This document shows, in pieces, positions 1-5,966 of a DNA stretch of 5,966 nt. Both the position numbers and the translations under genes were made by a program. This DNA comes from Planctomycetaceae bacterium (lineage in GTDB: Bacteria; Planctomycetota; Planctomycetia; Pirellulales; Pirellulaceae), in the NCBI GenBank assembly GCA_005773145.1, contig SXHS01000120.1, forward strand, positions 1-5,966. Direction: 5' to 3'. Within the stretch, counting starts at the first letter, position 1. The number at the start of each line of letters is the position of its first letter. The notes beneath the pieces are model-generated. The model ran no database searches and was not told where the DNA came from. It saw nothing but the letters and a program-made list of their open reading frames with translations.

Positions 1-383
1 CCATCTTGGCGACTTATCGCAACTGTGCGACCCCCACGTTTCAAGCTGCCATCATCAGCGGCCTGGGACTTTCAGTTTTTGCCCTGAGTACATTCACGCC
101 AACCCAGCGTTTTGGCTGCTTGATGCTCGTCATCCTCTGGTTGGGCATGGTGGCGGAGCTGGTCTTCTTCCCAGCACTGTTGGCTGGTCCACTCGGCGCG
201 GTGTTTCGTCCGCGTGGAGGGGAGGACAAGAATGGCCCCGAAGCGGGAGCCCCGACTAGCGACGAGTCATTGCCGACGAGCCAACCGGACGGAGGCCCCG
301 CCATCAGCGGATCGGCCGTTCCGCAACCGGCTTCCTTCCGGATTGTGGGGCATGCGCCGCAGCGTCCGCGTCACGCCCCCTGA
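1..383 (+). CDS. RND/MMPL-type transporter, C-terminal end (5' truncated by window edge)
   Basis: This is the last ~126 codons of a longer gene; the frame is open to the left edge (codons begin at base 3) and stops with TGA at 381-383. The visible protein opens with a short polar stretch and then two hydrophobic segments. The first is around AAIISGLGLSVFALSTF and the second around CLMLVILWLGMVAELVFFPALLAG, separated by TPTQRFG. A polar turn containing P-x-x-x-FG followed by a final helix ending in a 'PALL' motif is characteristic of the last two membrane helices of RND/MMPL exporters (SSD-like family), which move lipids or other hydrophobic compounds across the inner membrane. After the last helix there is a hydrophilic, Pro/Gly/Ser-rich cytoplasmic tail of about 60 residues without a recognisable domain. 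The substrate cannot be told from this fragment. The gene is convergent with the Hint-domain gene, so it is not in that operon. Family call fairly sure; finer class not. Confidence 0.8.
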   Translation, partial: ILATYRNCATPTFQAAIISGLGLSVFALSTFTPTQRFGCLMLVILWLGMVAELVFFPALLAGPLGAVFRPRGGEDKNGPEAGAPTSDESLPTSQPDGGPAISGSAVPQPASFRIVGHAPQRPRHAP

Positions 384-401
384 TCAGGTGCTGGCTGCCA
401 T

Positions 402-427
402 GCCCGCCGTTGACGTTACGGGCGGGC
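402..427. terminator. GC-rich inverted repeat between convergent genes, possible bidirectional terminator
   Basis: GCCCGCC (402-408) is perfectly complementary to GGCGGGC (421-427), giving a 7-bp all-GC stem with a 12-nt loop. The repeat lies 18 bp after the transporter stop codon and its loop contains the TAA stop (416-418) of the Hint-domain gene, so it would sit at the 3' end of both messages. No run of T follows on either strand, so a classical intrinsic terminator is not demonstrated; the structure could be chance in GC-rich DNA. Confidence 0.3.
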
Positions 428-2338
428 CCGTTCCCGCATTCGGGTTGAATACCCCGGGGTGATCGACTGAGTGGGAAGGCGTTCGGTGTTGTCGTGTACC
501 AGGACGCCACAGTCGCCCACAAAGTAGGTGCTGAAGTCCGCCACTACCAAATTGTGGGCGGCGGCAAGTGGTGCCGTCGCCAGTTGTCCCACCGACCGGG
601 CCCCACCAATCGTGTAAATCTGCTGATCTTCGCGTATTTCCTTGGCCATTTGCCATCCGATGCCGTTGACCCAGACCGGATGTCCCTTGGTCATCCGAAT
701 CACGGTATCCCCAAGATGCGCCTCCAGCAACGCGGCCGGGGGTCGGATCGTCGTGCGCACCACCATCTTGAAGGCGAGTTCACCCGTGTTGACATCTTGG
801 GACAGCACGCGATCGCCAATGCGCACCTGCTCGATCTTGGTGAGACCATGCATGGTATGGACCGGTGTTCCGGCTGCAAAACAGGAACAACCATACGGAC
901 CGGGCCGGGTGGGTGAGGGGGGCGGCACCCGCACGGCAATATCATGGTAGGGTAGAAAATAGGGTACGAATTGCTCCACGTAATGGCTGTAGGTAGGTCG
1001 CTCCTCCTGATAGATTTCATTGTAGTCCCGCCACCATTTTTGCCATGCCGTAACCGTTGGCGCGACGTTCGTAACCCCGGTAGTCTCTTCCAACATTAGA
1101 TAGACACGATCGTTGCTGACGGCGACCACACGATTGAAGTTGGCGATTTGCAGATCTAGCAGGGCATTCCTCGCCGCTTCGTTCGCGAGTTGCTCGAGCT
1201 GCAATAGGAGCGCGGCATCCTGTTGCTCAGCCGAAATACGCCGAGCGTCGTCTCGATCCAGCGTCAGCAAACCTTGGTTGAAGGGCATGATGCCGCTGAC
1301 TCGAGAGATCGTGACGCGATACGTGGCTCGAGCGTCCTCTCGTTCGAGCTGTCGGACATTCCGCATGACACCGTCCGCGCGAACCGCGTGTGTCGATTGC
1401 GACTGGATCGGCGCCGTCAGTGTCTGTACCAACATGGGCACATATTCGTGCAACGGACGCTGCCTGAGTTGCGCAATCGCGGCATCGCGTACCGTGCGCC
1501 ACTCTGCGTTCAATCCGTGCCGGGCCAGCGATACAGTGGCCTCGTGCCCGGGTATTGTCGCCAGTAAGGTTACGACTTCGCGGGCAAGCGTCTCGCTCCG
1601 CGAGGACAGAACAATCTCCAGAGCGGGTATGCTCGTGGAGTCGGCTTGCTGCGCCATTTGGGCGCGAGTCTTCTGGAGCAGTGGCGGATCGGCCGATTCG
1701 AGTTCCTTACGCCAGCCGGCGACGATGGGTAACCAATGACGCAGGTTGCGTTGCATTTTCGAGATGTGCTGTTCGGCCCGCGTGATATCGCGTGGAGAGA
1801 GCAACTGACCATTCCAGGTCCGCAGGCCCAATCGCTGCGTGGCCCGCTGTTTGGCGGACTCGCTGGCCGTACCCTGCAGGACCCGGTACAAGTGCAATTC
1901 CTCGGCATCGGGGAACTGATGACTGCCGCACCAACGTGCTAAGGCCAATTCACGATCCGGATCTCGCTCGGCAGCATCGCGGAGCCGACGGTACTGGGCA
2001 TACTTCTCGTCGCTGGTCAGCAATCGGACCGATTCGGCAATCGGAACCCATCGATCCCGCACGTGAATTTCGCCCAGATGCCAACGGGCTAATTGGCACG
2101 ACGGATCGACCCCCACCGCGCGGGTCAAGAGGTTGGTTCGCGCCGCCAAATCGCCAACAAGACCGCGGTCCAGGGCGTCGAACGTTTGATCCATCGCTTC
2201 CGAGACGCGTTTTGGGTCCGCCTGGGCCTTTGGGTTGGCCAAGCGGCCCTTGGCGCCATCACCTGCCGCAGACTGCGCCACCGCCGCCCACAAGAAAACG
2301 CCCGCCACCGACGCCCGACTGCCGCTAAAGCCTATCAT
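416..2338 (-). CDS. Secreted HEAT-like repeat protein with C-terminal Hint (polymorphic-toxin-type/intein-like) domain
   Basis: The protein has 640 residues from the ATG at 2338. That start is preferred over an in-frame GTG at 2386 because GAGGGAG lies 7 nt upstream and the protein then begins with a typical signal peptide (hydrophobic core VAGVFLWAAVA, likely cleavage near residues 23-25). Residues ~45-190 are helical, with motifs such as ARWHLGEIHVRDRWVPI (84-100) and LALARWCGSH (131-140) that I associate with planctomycete repeat proteins. Residues ~215-310 look HEAT-like. Residues ~310-430 are unrecognised. A W-x-x-WW-x-x-YNE segment (432-441) and a Pro-rich linker (471-481) lead to the Hint domain (486-617). 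This has CFAAGTPV with nucleophile Cys486, T-x-x-H (Thr550, His553), NLVVADFSTYFVG (596-608) and VLVHDNT (613-618). Hint domains cleave, or splice, the chain at their own ends. Only 23 residues follow and no toxin is visible. The likely role is an exported, self-processing surface protein; substrate and partner are unknown. It is the last gene of the - strand cluster. Confidence 0.85.
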   Translation of the reverse strand: MIGFSGSRASVAGVFLWAAVAQSAAGDGAKGRLANPKAQADPKRVSEAMDQTFDALDRGLVGDLAARTNLLTRAVGVDPSCQLARWHLGEIHVRDRWVPIAESVRLLTSDEKYAQYRRLRDAAERDPDRELALARWCGSHQFPDAEELHLYRVLQGTASESAKQRATQRLGLRTWNGQLLSPRDITRAEQHISKMQRNLRHWLPIVAGWRKELESADPPLLQKTRAQMAQQADSTSIPALEIVLSSRSETLAREVVTLLATIPGHEATVSLARHGLNAEWRTVRDAAIAQLRQRPLHEYVPMLVQTLTAPIQSQSTHAVRADGVMRNVRQLEREDARATYRVTISRVSGIMPFNQGLLTLDRDDARRISAEQQDAALLLQLEQLANEAARNALLDLQIANFNRVVAVSNDRVYLMLEETTGVTNVAPTVTAWQKWWRDYNEIYQEERPTYSHYVEQFVPYFLPYHDIAVRVPPPSPTRPGPYGCSCFAAGTPVHTMHGLTKIEQVRIGDRVLSQDVNTGELAFKMVVRTTIRPPAALLEAHLGDTVIRMTKGHPVWVNGIGWQMAKEIREDQQIYTIGGARSVGQLATAPLAAAHNLVVADFSTYFVGDCGVLVHDNTERLPTQSITPGYSTRMRERARP

Positions 2339-2345
2339 CGTCAGA

Positions 2346-2352
2346 CTCCCTC
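2346..2352 (-). promoter_or_regulatory. Ribosome binding site that decides the start of the Hint-domain gene
   Basis: On the - strand GAGGGAG is followed by a 7-nt spacer and ATG at 2338. The match to the anti-Shine-Dalgarno sequence and the spacing favour this ATG over the upstream in-frame GTG at 2386, which would place 16 polar extra residues in front of the signal peptide. Confidence 0.6.
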
Positions 2353-2385
2353 TGTTCCACAGTTGGCCGGACAACGCATCGCTCA

Positions 2386-2421
2386 CCTGTCAACCTAACG
2401 CTAGCCCGGCAGCCTGTCAAC
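2386..2421. repeat. Pair of 9-bp direct repeats between the M48 and Hint-domain genes
   Basis: CCTGTCAAC occurs at 2386-2394 and again at 2413-2421 (GTTGACAGG on the - strand), 27 bp apart start to start. The right-hand copy overlaps the TGA stop of the peptidase gene, and the left-hand copy lies in the leader of the Hint-domain gene. This could be a pair of protein-binding sites or a coincidence. Confidence 0.3.
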
Positions 2422-4453
2422 ATTCCGAATTCCGATCGGATTGTGGGATGGGATGTGGGGGCAGGGGACAGTCGAGCGCATCCGCGATCACGCGGGCTAG
2501 ATTGAACTCCTTTGCCCCCAAGTGGCCATCGGCCGCAATGCAGACGCCGACCGCTCGGATCAGGGCCACTCGATCTCGCACCGGCCGTCTTGCCAAACCA
2601 TTCAAGGCGTCGTCCAAGGTACCCGCTCGAATCTCGTCGCGCGGGATGAGTTCAATGCCCGCCATGCGGCGCGTGGATTCCCCCAAGGTTCGTTGGGCCA
2701 CAGCAAAGGCATGGTTGGCTGCTATGGAAGCCTGTTCGCCCGTTGTTCCCGACCAAGCCACGGCCGACAATACAATCGCACAGGCCAGATCGTCGGCGGT
2801 TCCAGACTTGCCAGACTGGTTTGGCGATACGGGGTGAAAAGCCTGGTCCAAGTTGTGTACCGTGAGTCGTCGAATCATCCACTCGCGGAAACTGAGACGT
2901 CGATCGGCATCAATCAGAGCGATGACCGTGGTGCGAAACACTTGGTATTGAGCGGGCGACAAACGACGCAAGGCGGGCATGGCCAACTTGATCAGGTCGA
3001 CCGGAAAACGAGAGCAGAAGCGATCGAGTTTGCCTGCCACCGTCACGAACTCCGCGGCAAATTCAGCGGGCAATGATCCCGTTATCGCGGGGCTCGTCGG
3101 GCCATCCTGCCTCAGCAAGTGCAAGACGACACAGGCCGCGGAAAGGGGCTCATGCACCAGGCCGGATATCTCGGGCGTCACCCGCTGCAGAAATTCACGC
3201 GCGTAGGCATACGGCTCCGATCCTGGATGTCCCAGTTGTTGTAGGCTACGTTCCAGAGCGTCGTGCCCCGATCGCGGAGGGGAATCGTCCAGGACGCTAG
3301 GTTGTTTGGCTGCCGGCGGGCTGGGATCGGTGAGCATCGACACGGCCGGCTCGACGACGGCGGATGCAGGACGCGAGGTCTCCGCGTCAGCCAACGGTGG
3401 GGACGCGCCATCCCAGTGGGGGTCCAGCCGCTGAATCCGCACTGCCAGTGGGGGGTGGGTGGCGAATGGAGACGGTACCAGCCACCGCTTCAGGGCGTCG
3501 CTGAAAAACAGGTGCGCCGTCTCTTCCGCTTGCGGAGTCGACAACACGGAGTGTTGCTCACTACCGCCGATGATCTTGAGGGCGTCGGCTAGGCCCACAG
3601 GATTCCGTGTGAATTGCACGGCAGAGGCGTCCGCCAGGAACTCACGCTCGCGAGAGAGCGCGGCCTGGATGAGTCGTCCCAGAAATAGGCCCAGATATCC
3701 CATGATCCAGAGCGCCAAGCCGATCACAACAAGGGGCGCGCCAGATCGCTGCGAGTCGCGATCGTTACTTGAATCGCGACCATGCGGCGCCATGCGCAGG
3801 AGCAGTCTCCCCGCCAACCCAAGGAACAACAGGCCATGTAGGAGTCCCATGATGCGCAGGTTCAGACGCATGTCACCATTGAGAATGTGACTGAACTCAT
3901 GCCCTATCACACCTTGTAGCTGATCGCGATTCAGCCGATCTAAGCTGCCGCGCGTTACACCGATCACGGCATCGGCCGGTCGTAGCCCGGCCGCAAAGGC
4001 ATTGATTCCCGGCTCATGATCGAGCACATAAATGGGCGGAACGGCCAGGCCGGAGGCCAACGCCATTTCCTCAACCACATTCAGCAGTCGACGCTCTTGC
4101 GCATCCTGCAGGGCACCTGCCTGCAGAATCCGACCACCGAGGGATTCGGCAACGGGCGCCCCACCCGCAGTCAAGGTTAGCCATTTCCAGGCACTGGCGA
4201 GGCCGATCACCAGCACCGTCGCCAAGGATGTCAGGCTCAACACGACGGTCAGATCGCCGTAAACGCCCCAGGGAAAGTGTGCGTGGATCTCCAGTTCCTG
4301 GGCGTACGAATGCATGCCGAACAGGGCGCCCACGATCGCGATGTCAATGCCCGCAACGACGACCAACAAGGCCAAGGCAAACCAGACCATGAGCCGCCGT
4401 GAATTGCGTCGCGCCAAATCCTGCTGTTCGAAGAACCCGAGCCTCTCAGCCAT
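2417..4453 (-). CDS. M48 family (HtpX-like) membrane zinc metallopeptidase with long C-terminal extension
   Basis: The protein has 678 residues and starts at ATG 4453; FFEQQDLARR at residues 7-16 matches the conserved N-terminus of this M48 group, supporting the start although only a weak AAGG lies 12 nt upstream. Membrane helices are expected at about 21-46, 67-92, 200-220 and 238-262. The catalytic motif is HEFSH (185-189: zinc ligands His185 and His189, catalytic Glu186), followed by NGD. SREREFLAD (267-275) supplies the third ligand, Glu271 by family rule, and THPP (332-335) is the usual downstream motif. The core ends near residue 345, about the length of a whole HtpX (~290). A Pro/Ser-rich linker (350-395) and ~270 further residues follow, with two acidic-helix patterns (LIDADRRLSFREW, 513-525; IAADGHLGAKEF, 639-650) that resemble TerB-like modules. 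Known relatives degrade misfolded membrane proteins at the inner membrane. It lies 80 bp downstream of lemA, a common pairing. The peptidase call is firm; the role of the extension is unknown. Confidence 0.93.
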   Translation of the reverse strand: MAERLGFFEQQDLARRNSRRLMVWFALALLVVVAGIDIAIVGALFGMHSYAQELEIHAHFPWGVYGDLTVVLSLTSLATVLVIGLASAWKWLTLTAGGAPVAESLGGRILQAGALQDAQERRLLNVVEEMALASGLAVPPIYVLDHEPGINAFAAGLRPADAVIGVTRGSLDRLNRDQLQGVIGHEFSHILNGDMRLNLRIMGLLHGLLFLGLAGRLLLRMAPHGRDSSNDRDSQRSGAPLVVIGLALWIMGYLGLFLGRLIQAALSREREFLADASAVQFTRNPVGLADALKIIGGSEQHSVLSTPQAEETAHLFFSDALKRWLVPSPFATHPPLAVRIQRLDPHWDGASPPLADAETSRPASAVVEPAVSMLTDPSPPAAKQPSVLDDSPPRSGHDALERSLQQLGHPGSEPYAYAREFLQRVTPEISGLVHEPLSAACVVLHLLRQDGPTSPAITGSLPAEFAAEFVTVAGKLDRFCSRFPVDLIKLAMPALRRLSPAQYQVFRTTVIALIDADRRLSFREWMIRRLTVHNLDQAFHPVSPNQSGKSGTADDLACAIVLSAVAWSGTTGEQASIAANHAFAVAQRTLGESTRRMAGIELIPRDEIRAGTLDDALNGLARRPVRDRVALIRAVGVCIAADGHLGAKEFNLARVIADALDCPLPPHPIPQSDRNSEC

Positions 4454-4533
4454 GCACGTTTATCGCCTTGTCTGCCGTTCTCGAATTAGGTCACACCGGA
4501 CGGTTCATCAACCTTTATTGGTTAAGGGCGACC
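4454..4533 (-). other. lemA-to-M48 spacer with small overlapping inverted repeats
   Basis: The 80-bp gap holds no gene. It contains GGTT (4502-4505), AACC (4510-4513) and GGTT (4520-4523), so the central AACC can pair with either flank, and AAGG (4524-4527) with CCTT (4532-4535), the latter overlapping the lemA stop codon. All stems are only 4 bp. No convincing promoter was found. The arrangement might shape an mRNA segment between the two genes, but could be chance. Confidence 0.2.
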
Positions 4534-5139
4534 TTATTGCAGGGAGACCTTTGGCGGATCCTTGGCGGCCAGATTCTCAACCTGGAGCAACTCGGCGGGC
4601 TGAAACCCACACCCATTGGCGATGAACACGTTGGGAAACACTTCGCGGCTCGTGTTGTAGCTGGTAACCGAGTCATTGTATGCCTGGCGTGCAAAGGCAA
4701 TTCGATTCTCAGTGCTGGTGAGCTCCTCCTGGAGTTGCAGCACATTCTGATTCGCCTTGAGATCCGGGTAGGCTTCGCTGAGTGCGAAGAGTCGCCCCAT
4801 CACCCCGGATAACTGTTGTTCCGCGGCCGCCAACTCGTGCATGGCCTTGGCGTCCCCGGGATTGGCGGCCGCCGCTTGTCCGGCGGAAACGGCGCGATTG
4901 CGGGCTTCGATCACTTGACGCAAGGTGTCCTTTTCATGCGTCATGTAGCCCTTGACGGACTCCACCAGGTTGGGAATCAGATCGTTGCGCCGATTGAGTT
5001 GGACATCGATTTGACTGAATGCGTTCTTGAAGCGGTTCCGGGAAGTTACCAGTCCGTTATAGACCATGATCCCCCACAGAACCACGAGAATGGCCAGGAA
5101 CAGTAAGCCACCCACGACGATCAATAATATGGTTGACAT
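4534..5139 (-). CDS. lemA: LemA family protein
   Basis: The protein has 201 residues, the usual length for LemA proteins (about 180-200). A single N-terminal membrane helix (residues ~4-27, ILLIVVGGLLFLAILVVLWG) is followed by the hallmark sequence of the family: N-x-F-x-N-A-F-S-Q-I-D-V-Q-L-x-R-R-N-D-L-I-P-N-L-V at about 35-58, then VKGYMTHEKDTL. The rest is long, predicted helical-bundle sequence, and it closes with the typical FPNVFIANGCGF block near residue 170. No signal cleavage site is apparent, so the protein is probably anchored in the inner membrane with the helical bundle outside the membrane core. LemA has no established biochemical activity; it is very often encoded beside M48/HtpX peptidases or TPM-domain proteins, as here (80 bp to the peptidase start). 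It starts 24 bp after the CBM9-like gene with a strong ribosome binding site, so the two are probably co-transcribed. Confidence 0.95.
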   Translation of the reverse strand: MSTILLIVVGGLLFLAILVVLWGIMVYNGLVTSRNRFKNAFSQIDVQLNRRNDLIPNLVESVKGYMTHEKDTLRQVIEARNRAVSAGQAAAANPGDAKAMHELAAAEQQLSGVMGRLFALSEAYPDLKANQNVLQLQEELTSTENRIAFARQAYNDSVTSYNTSREVFPNVFIANGCGFQPAELLQVENLAAKDPPKVSLQ

Positions 5140-5144
5140 GCGAA

Positions 5145-5151
5145 CTCTCCT
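5145..5151 (-). promoter_or_regulatory. Strong ribosome binding site of lemA
   Basis: On the - strand AGGAGAG is separated by 5 nt from the ATG at 5139. It lies in the 24-bp gap after the upstream gene's stop codon, which leaves no room for a separate promoter in that gap and supports translation of lemA from a shared message. Confidence 0.65.
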
Positions 5152-5163
5152 AAATCAGATTGT

Positions 5164-5966
5164 TCAATTTGGACGCGCAAAGAACCCGTAGCGCTGGTTG
5201 GACTGATCGACGTCCTCCGCCGGCCGCCAGAGGAGGAAGAGATCCGCATCTTCCTTCTGATCGATATCAAGCATCACGGCGTTCAGCTGAAATCCCTCCC
5301 ACGTCGCACCCTGCGTGGTCATCAAGGATTCGATGGGAACGGCCCATTCGCACTTGTATCCACCGGGAATTGCCGCGACCGCCAGTTTCACGCCGAGAAT
5401 ATCGGTCGGTTGCTCACCCCGTCTGGTGACGGTCAGTTTGGACTGGTCGGCCGATCGCGAAGGTGCCAGCGTCATGGTGTATGTGCCGTTGCCCAGTTTG
5501 GGATTGGCCAACCGATCGGCGAGCGGGCGGGCGTCGAGTTCAAATCGCAGACGATCCCGCTCGGGGAGCACCGCGTCGTCCTGAACGGTCGCGCCGATGT
5601 ACAGAAATTGATCGTCATGCGCGATGCGAAATCGCAGGGAACCATCCTCTGGCCCCTGCCATTGCTGGCTGGCACCGAACCGAGGCGGTGGGTTCGTGAA
5701 GGCCACCTCGGGCCCCACCCAGTCCTTCAGGTCGCCATCCACTTGAATCACTTGATGAGGACAGGTGTATTGCCGGTCGATGGTCACCGGAAGTGTCAGT
5801 TCGGCGATCCAAGGACGCTCGTCATGAGATCGCATCTTCGTCTGTAACGTTACGTGCCCCAGTTGTGTCAGGTCCATGGCTTGTGTGAACTGAAATCGGC
5901 AAGCGATCTCCTGTCGCGCGCCAGGAGACAACTCCACCTCGAAATGATCCGGTTCGAGATACAGTC
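5164..5966 (-). CDS. Protein with C-terminal CBM9-like (DOMON-type) carbohydrate-binding domain, 5' part outside window
   Basis: 266 codons are visible; the frame is open through the right edge, so the GTG at 5937 is probably internal rather than a start. The stop is TGA at 5164-5166. Visible residues ~5-65 (from FEVELSPGARQE) look like the end of a beta-rich, Ig-like domain. From VDGDLKDW (75-82) to the end (~190 residues, the length of a family 9 module) the pattern fits CBM9/DOMON-like domains: LRFRIAHDDQFLYIGATVQD (110-129), a strand and turn GGYKCEWAVPIESL (201-214), FQLNAVMLDID (225-235), and a final W-R-P...RYGFF. These domains are beta sandwiches that bind sugars or haem-like ligands outside the cytoplasm, often as the last module of large exported proteins. 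Whether a catalytic domain precedes it cannot be seen. It is 24 bp upstream of lemA and likely shares its transcript. Confidence is good for the domain, low for the ligand. Confidence 0.75.
   Translation of the reverse strand, partial: LYLEPDHFEVELSPGARQEIACRFQFTQAMDLTQLGHVTLQTKMRSHDERPWIAELTLPVTIDRQYTCPHQVIQVDGDLKDWVGPEVAFTNPPPRFGASQQWQGPEDGSLRFRIAHDDQFLYIGATVQDDAVLPERDRLRFELDARPLADRLANPKLGNGTYTMTLAPSRSADQSKLTVTRRGEQPTDILGVKLAVAAIPGGYKCEWAVPIESLMTTQGATWEGFQLNAVMLDIDQKEDADLFLLWRPAEDVDQSNQRYGFFARPN

Noticed and set aside
451..460. Perfect palindrome ACCCCGGGGT near the 3' end of the Hint-domain gene
   Set aside because: It lies inside coding sequence, has no loop or T-run, and a 10-bp GC palindrome is unremarkable in this composition.
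1113..1739. 208-codon open frame on the + strand inside the Hint-domain gene
   Set aside because: It is antisense to a well-supported gene, and its product is dominated by Ser, Arg, Cys and Ala with no motif, as expected from the opposite strand of GC-rich coding DNA.
2384..2386. GTG at 2386 as start of the Hint-domain gene
   Set aside because: It would add 16 residues ahead of a good signal peptide, and the ATG at 2338 has the better-placed ribosome binding site.
2388..2393. TTGACA on the - strand as a -35 box for the Hint-domain gene
   Set aside because: The bases 16-18 nt downstream are GC-rich (CCGGCC region) and give no -10 element, so a sigma-70-type promoter is not supported.
2235..2837. 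200-codon open frame on the + strand spanning the M48/Hint spacer
   Set aside because: It overlaps the ends of two real genes on the other strand, has low-complexity composition and no recognisable domain or ribosome binding site.
2522..3890. Several + strand open frames across the M48 peptidase gene
   Set aside because: They are antisense shadows; the - strand frame carries the zinc-binding motif and membrane helices, while these show no coherent protein features.
4399..4812. 137-codon + strand open frame across the lemA/M48 junction
   Set aside because: It is antisense to both genes and resembles no family; the conserved LemA sequence on the - strand explains the DNA.
5935..5937. GTG at 5937 as the start of the CBM9-like gene
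   Set aside because: The frame stays open to the window edge with protein-like sequence upstream, and the GTG falls within what looks like a beta strand of a preceding domain.

Overview
The window looks like chromosomal DNA from a GC-rich bacterium, most likely a member of the Planctomycetota. The evidence is the style of several proteins: an RND/MMPL-type exporter C-terminus, an M48 peptidase that starts with the FFEQQDLARR motif and carries a long C-terminal extension, and a secreted protein with W/WV-rich N-terminal modules ending in a Hint domain. This assignment is inference from remembered families; there is no rRNA or marker gene here. I see no tRNA, rRNA, CRISPR array, insertion sequence or phage gene.

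Layout. At the left edge (1-383, + strand) is the 3' end of an RND/MMPL-type membrane transporter. Everything else is on the - strand and reads right to left. First comes the 3' part of a gene ending in a CBM9-like carbohydrate-binding/DOMON-type domain (5966 to 5164, open at the right edge). After 24 bp comes a lemA gene (5139 to 4534). After 80 bp comes an M48 (HtpX-like) membrane metallopeptidase with a long C-terminal extension (4453 to 2417). After 78 bp comes a secreted 640-residue protein ending in a Hint autoprocessing domain (2338 to 416). The last gene converges on the transporter gene, with 32 bp between the two stop codons.

How the genes may work together. LemA plus an M48 peptidase is a recurrent bacterial pair, and the tight spacing of the CBM9-like gene and lemA suggests one transcript at least through the peptidase. 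All the - strand products are predicted to be membrane-bound or exported, so the cluster is best read as an envelope or surface module. The Hint-domain protein is close enough to be co-transcribed, but it has its own good ribosome binding site and a 78-bp leader, so it could be separate.

The item most worth a second look is the Hint protein. It has the intein/hedgehog-type catalytic residues but no toxin or other recognisable cargo after the Hint domain, and its C-terminal junction reads H-D-N-T instead of the usual H-N followed by a nucleophile. The second is the roughly 270-residue extension of the M48 peptidase, in which I see two TerB-like acidic-helix patterns. All stretches between genes are shorter than 90 bp.
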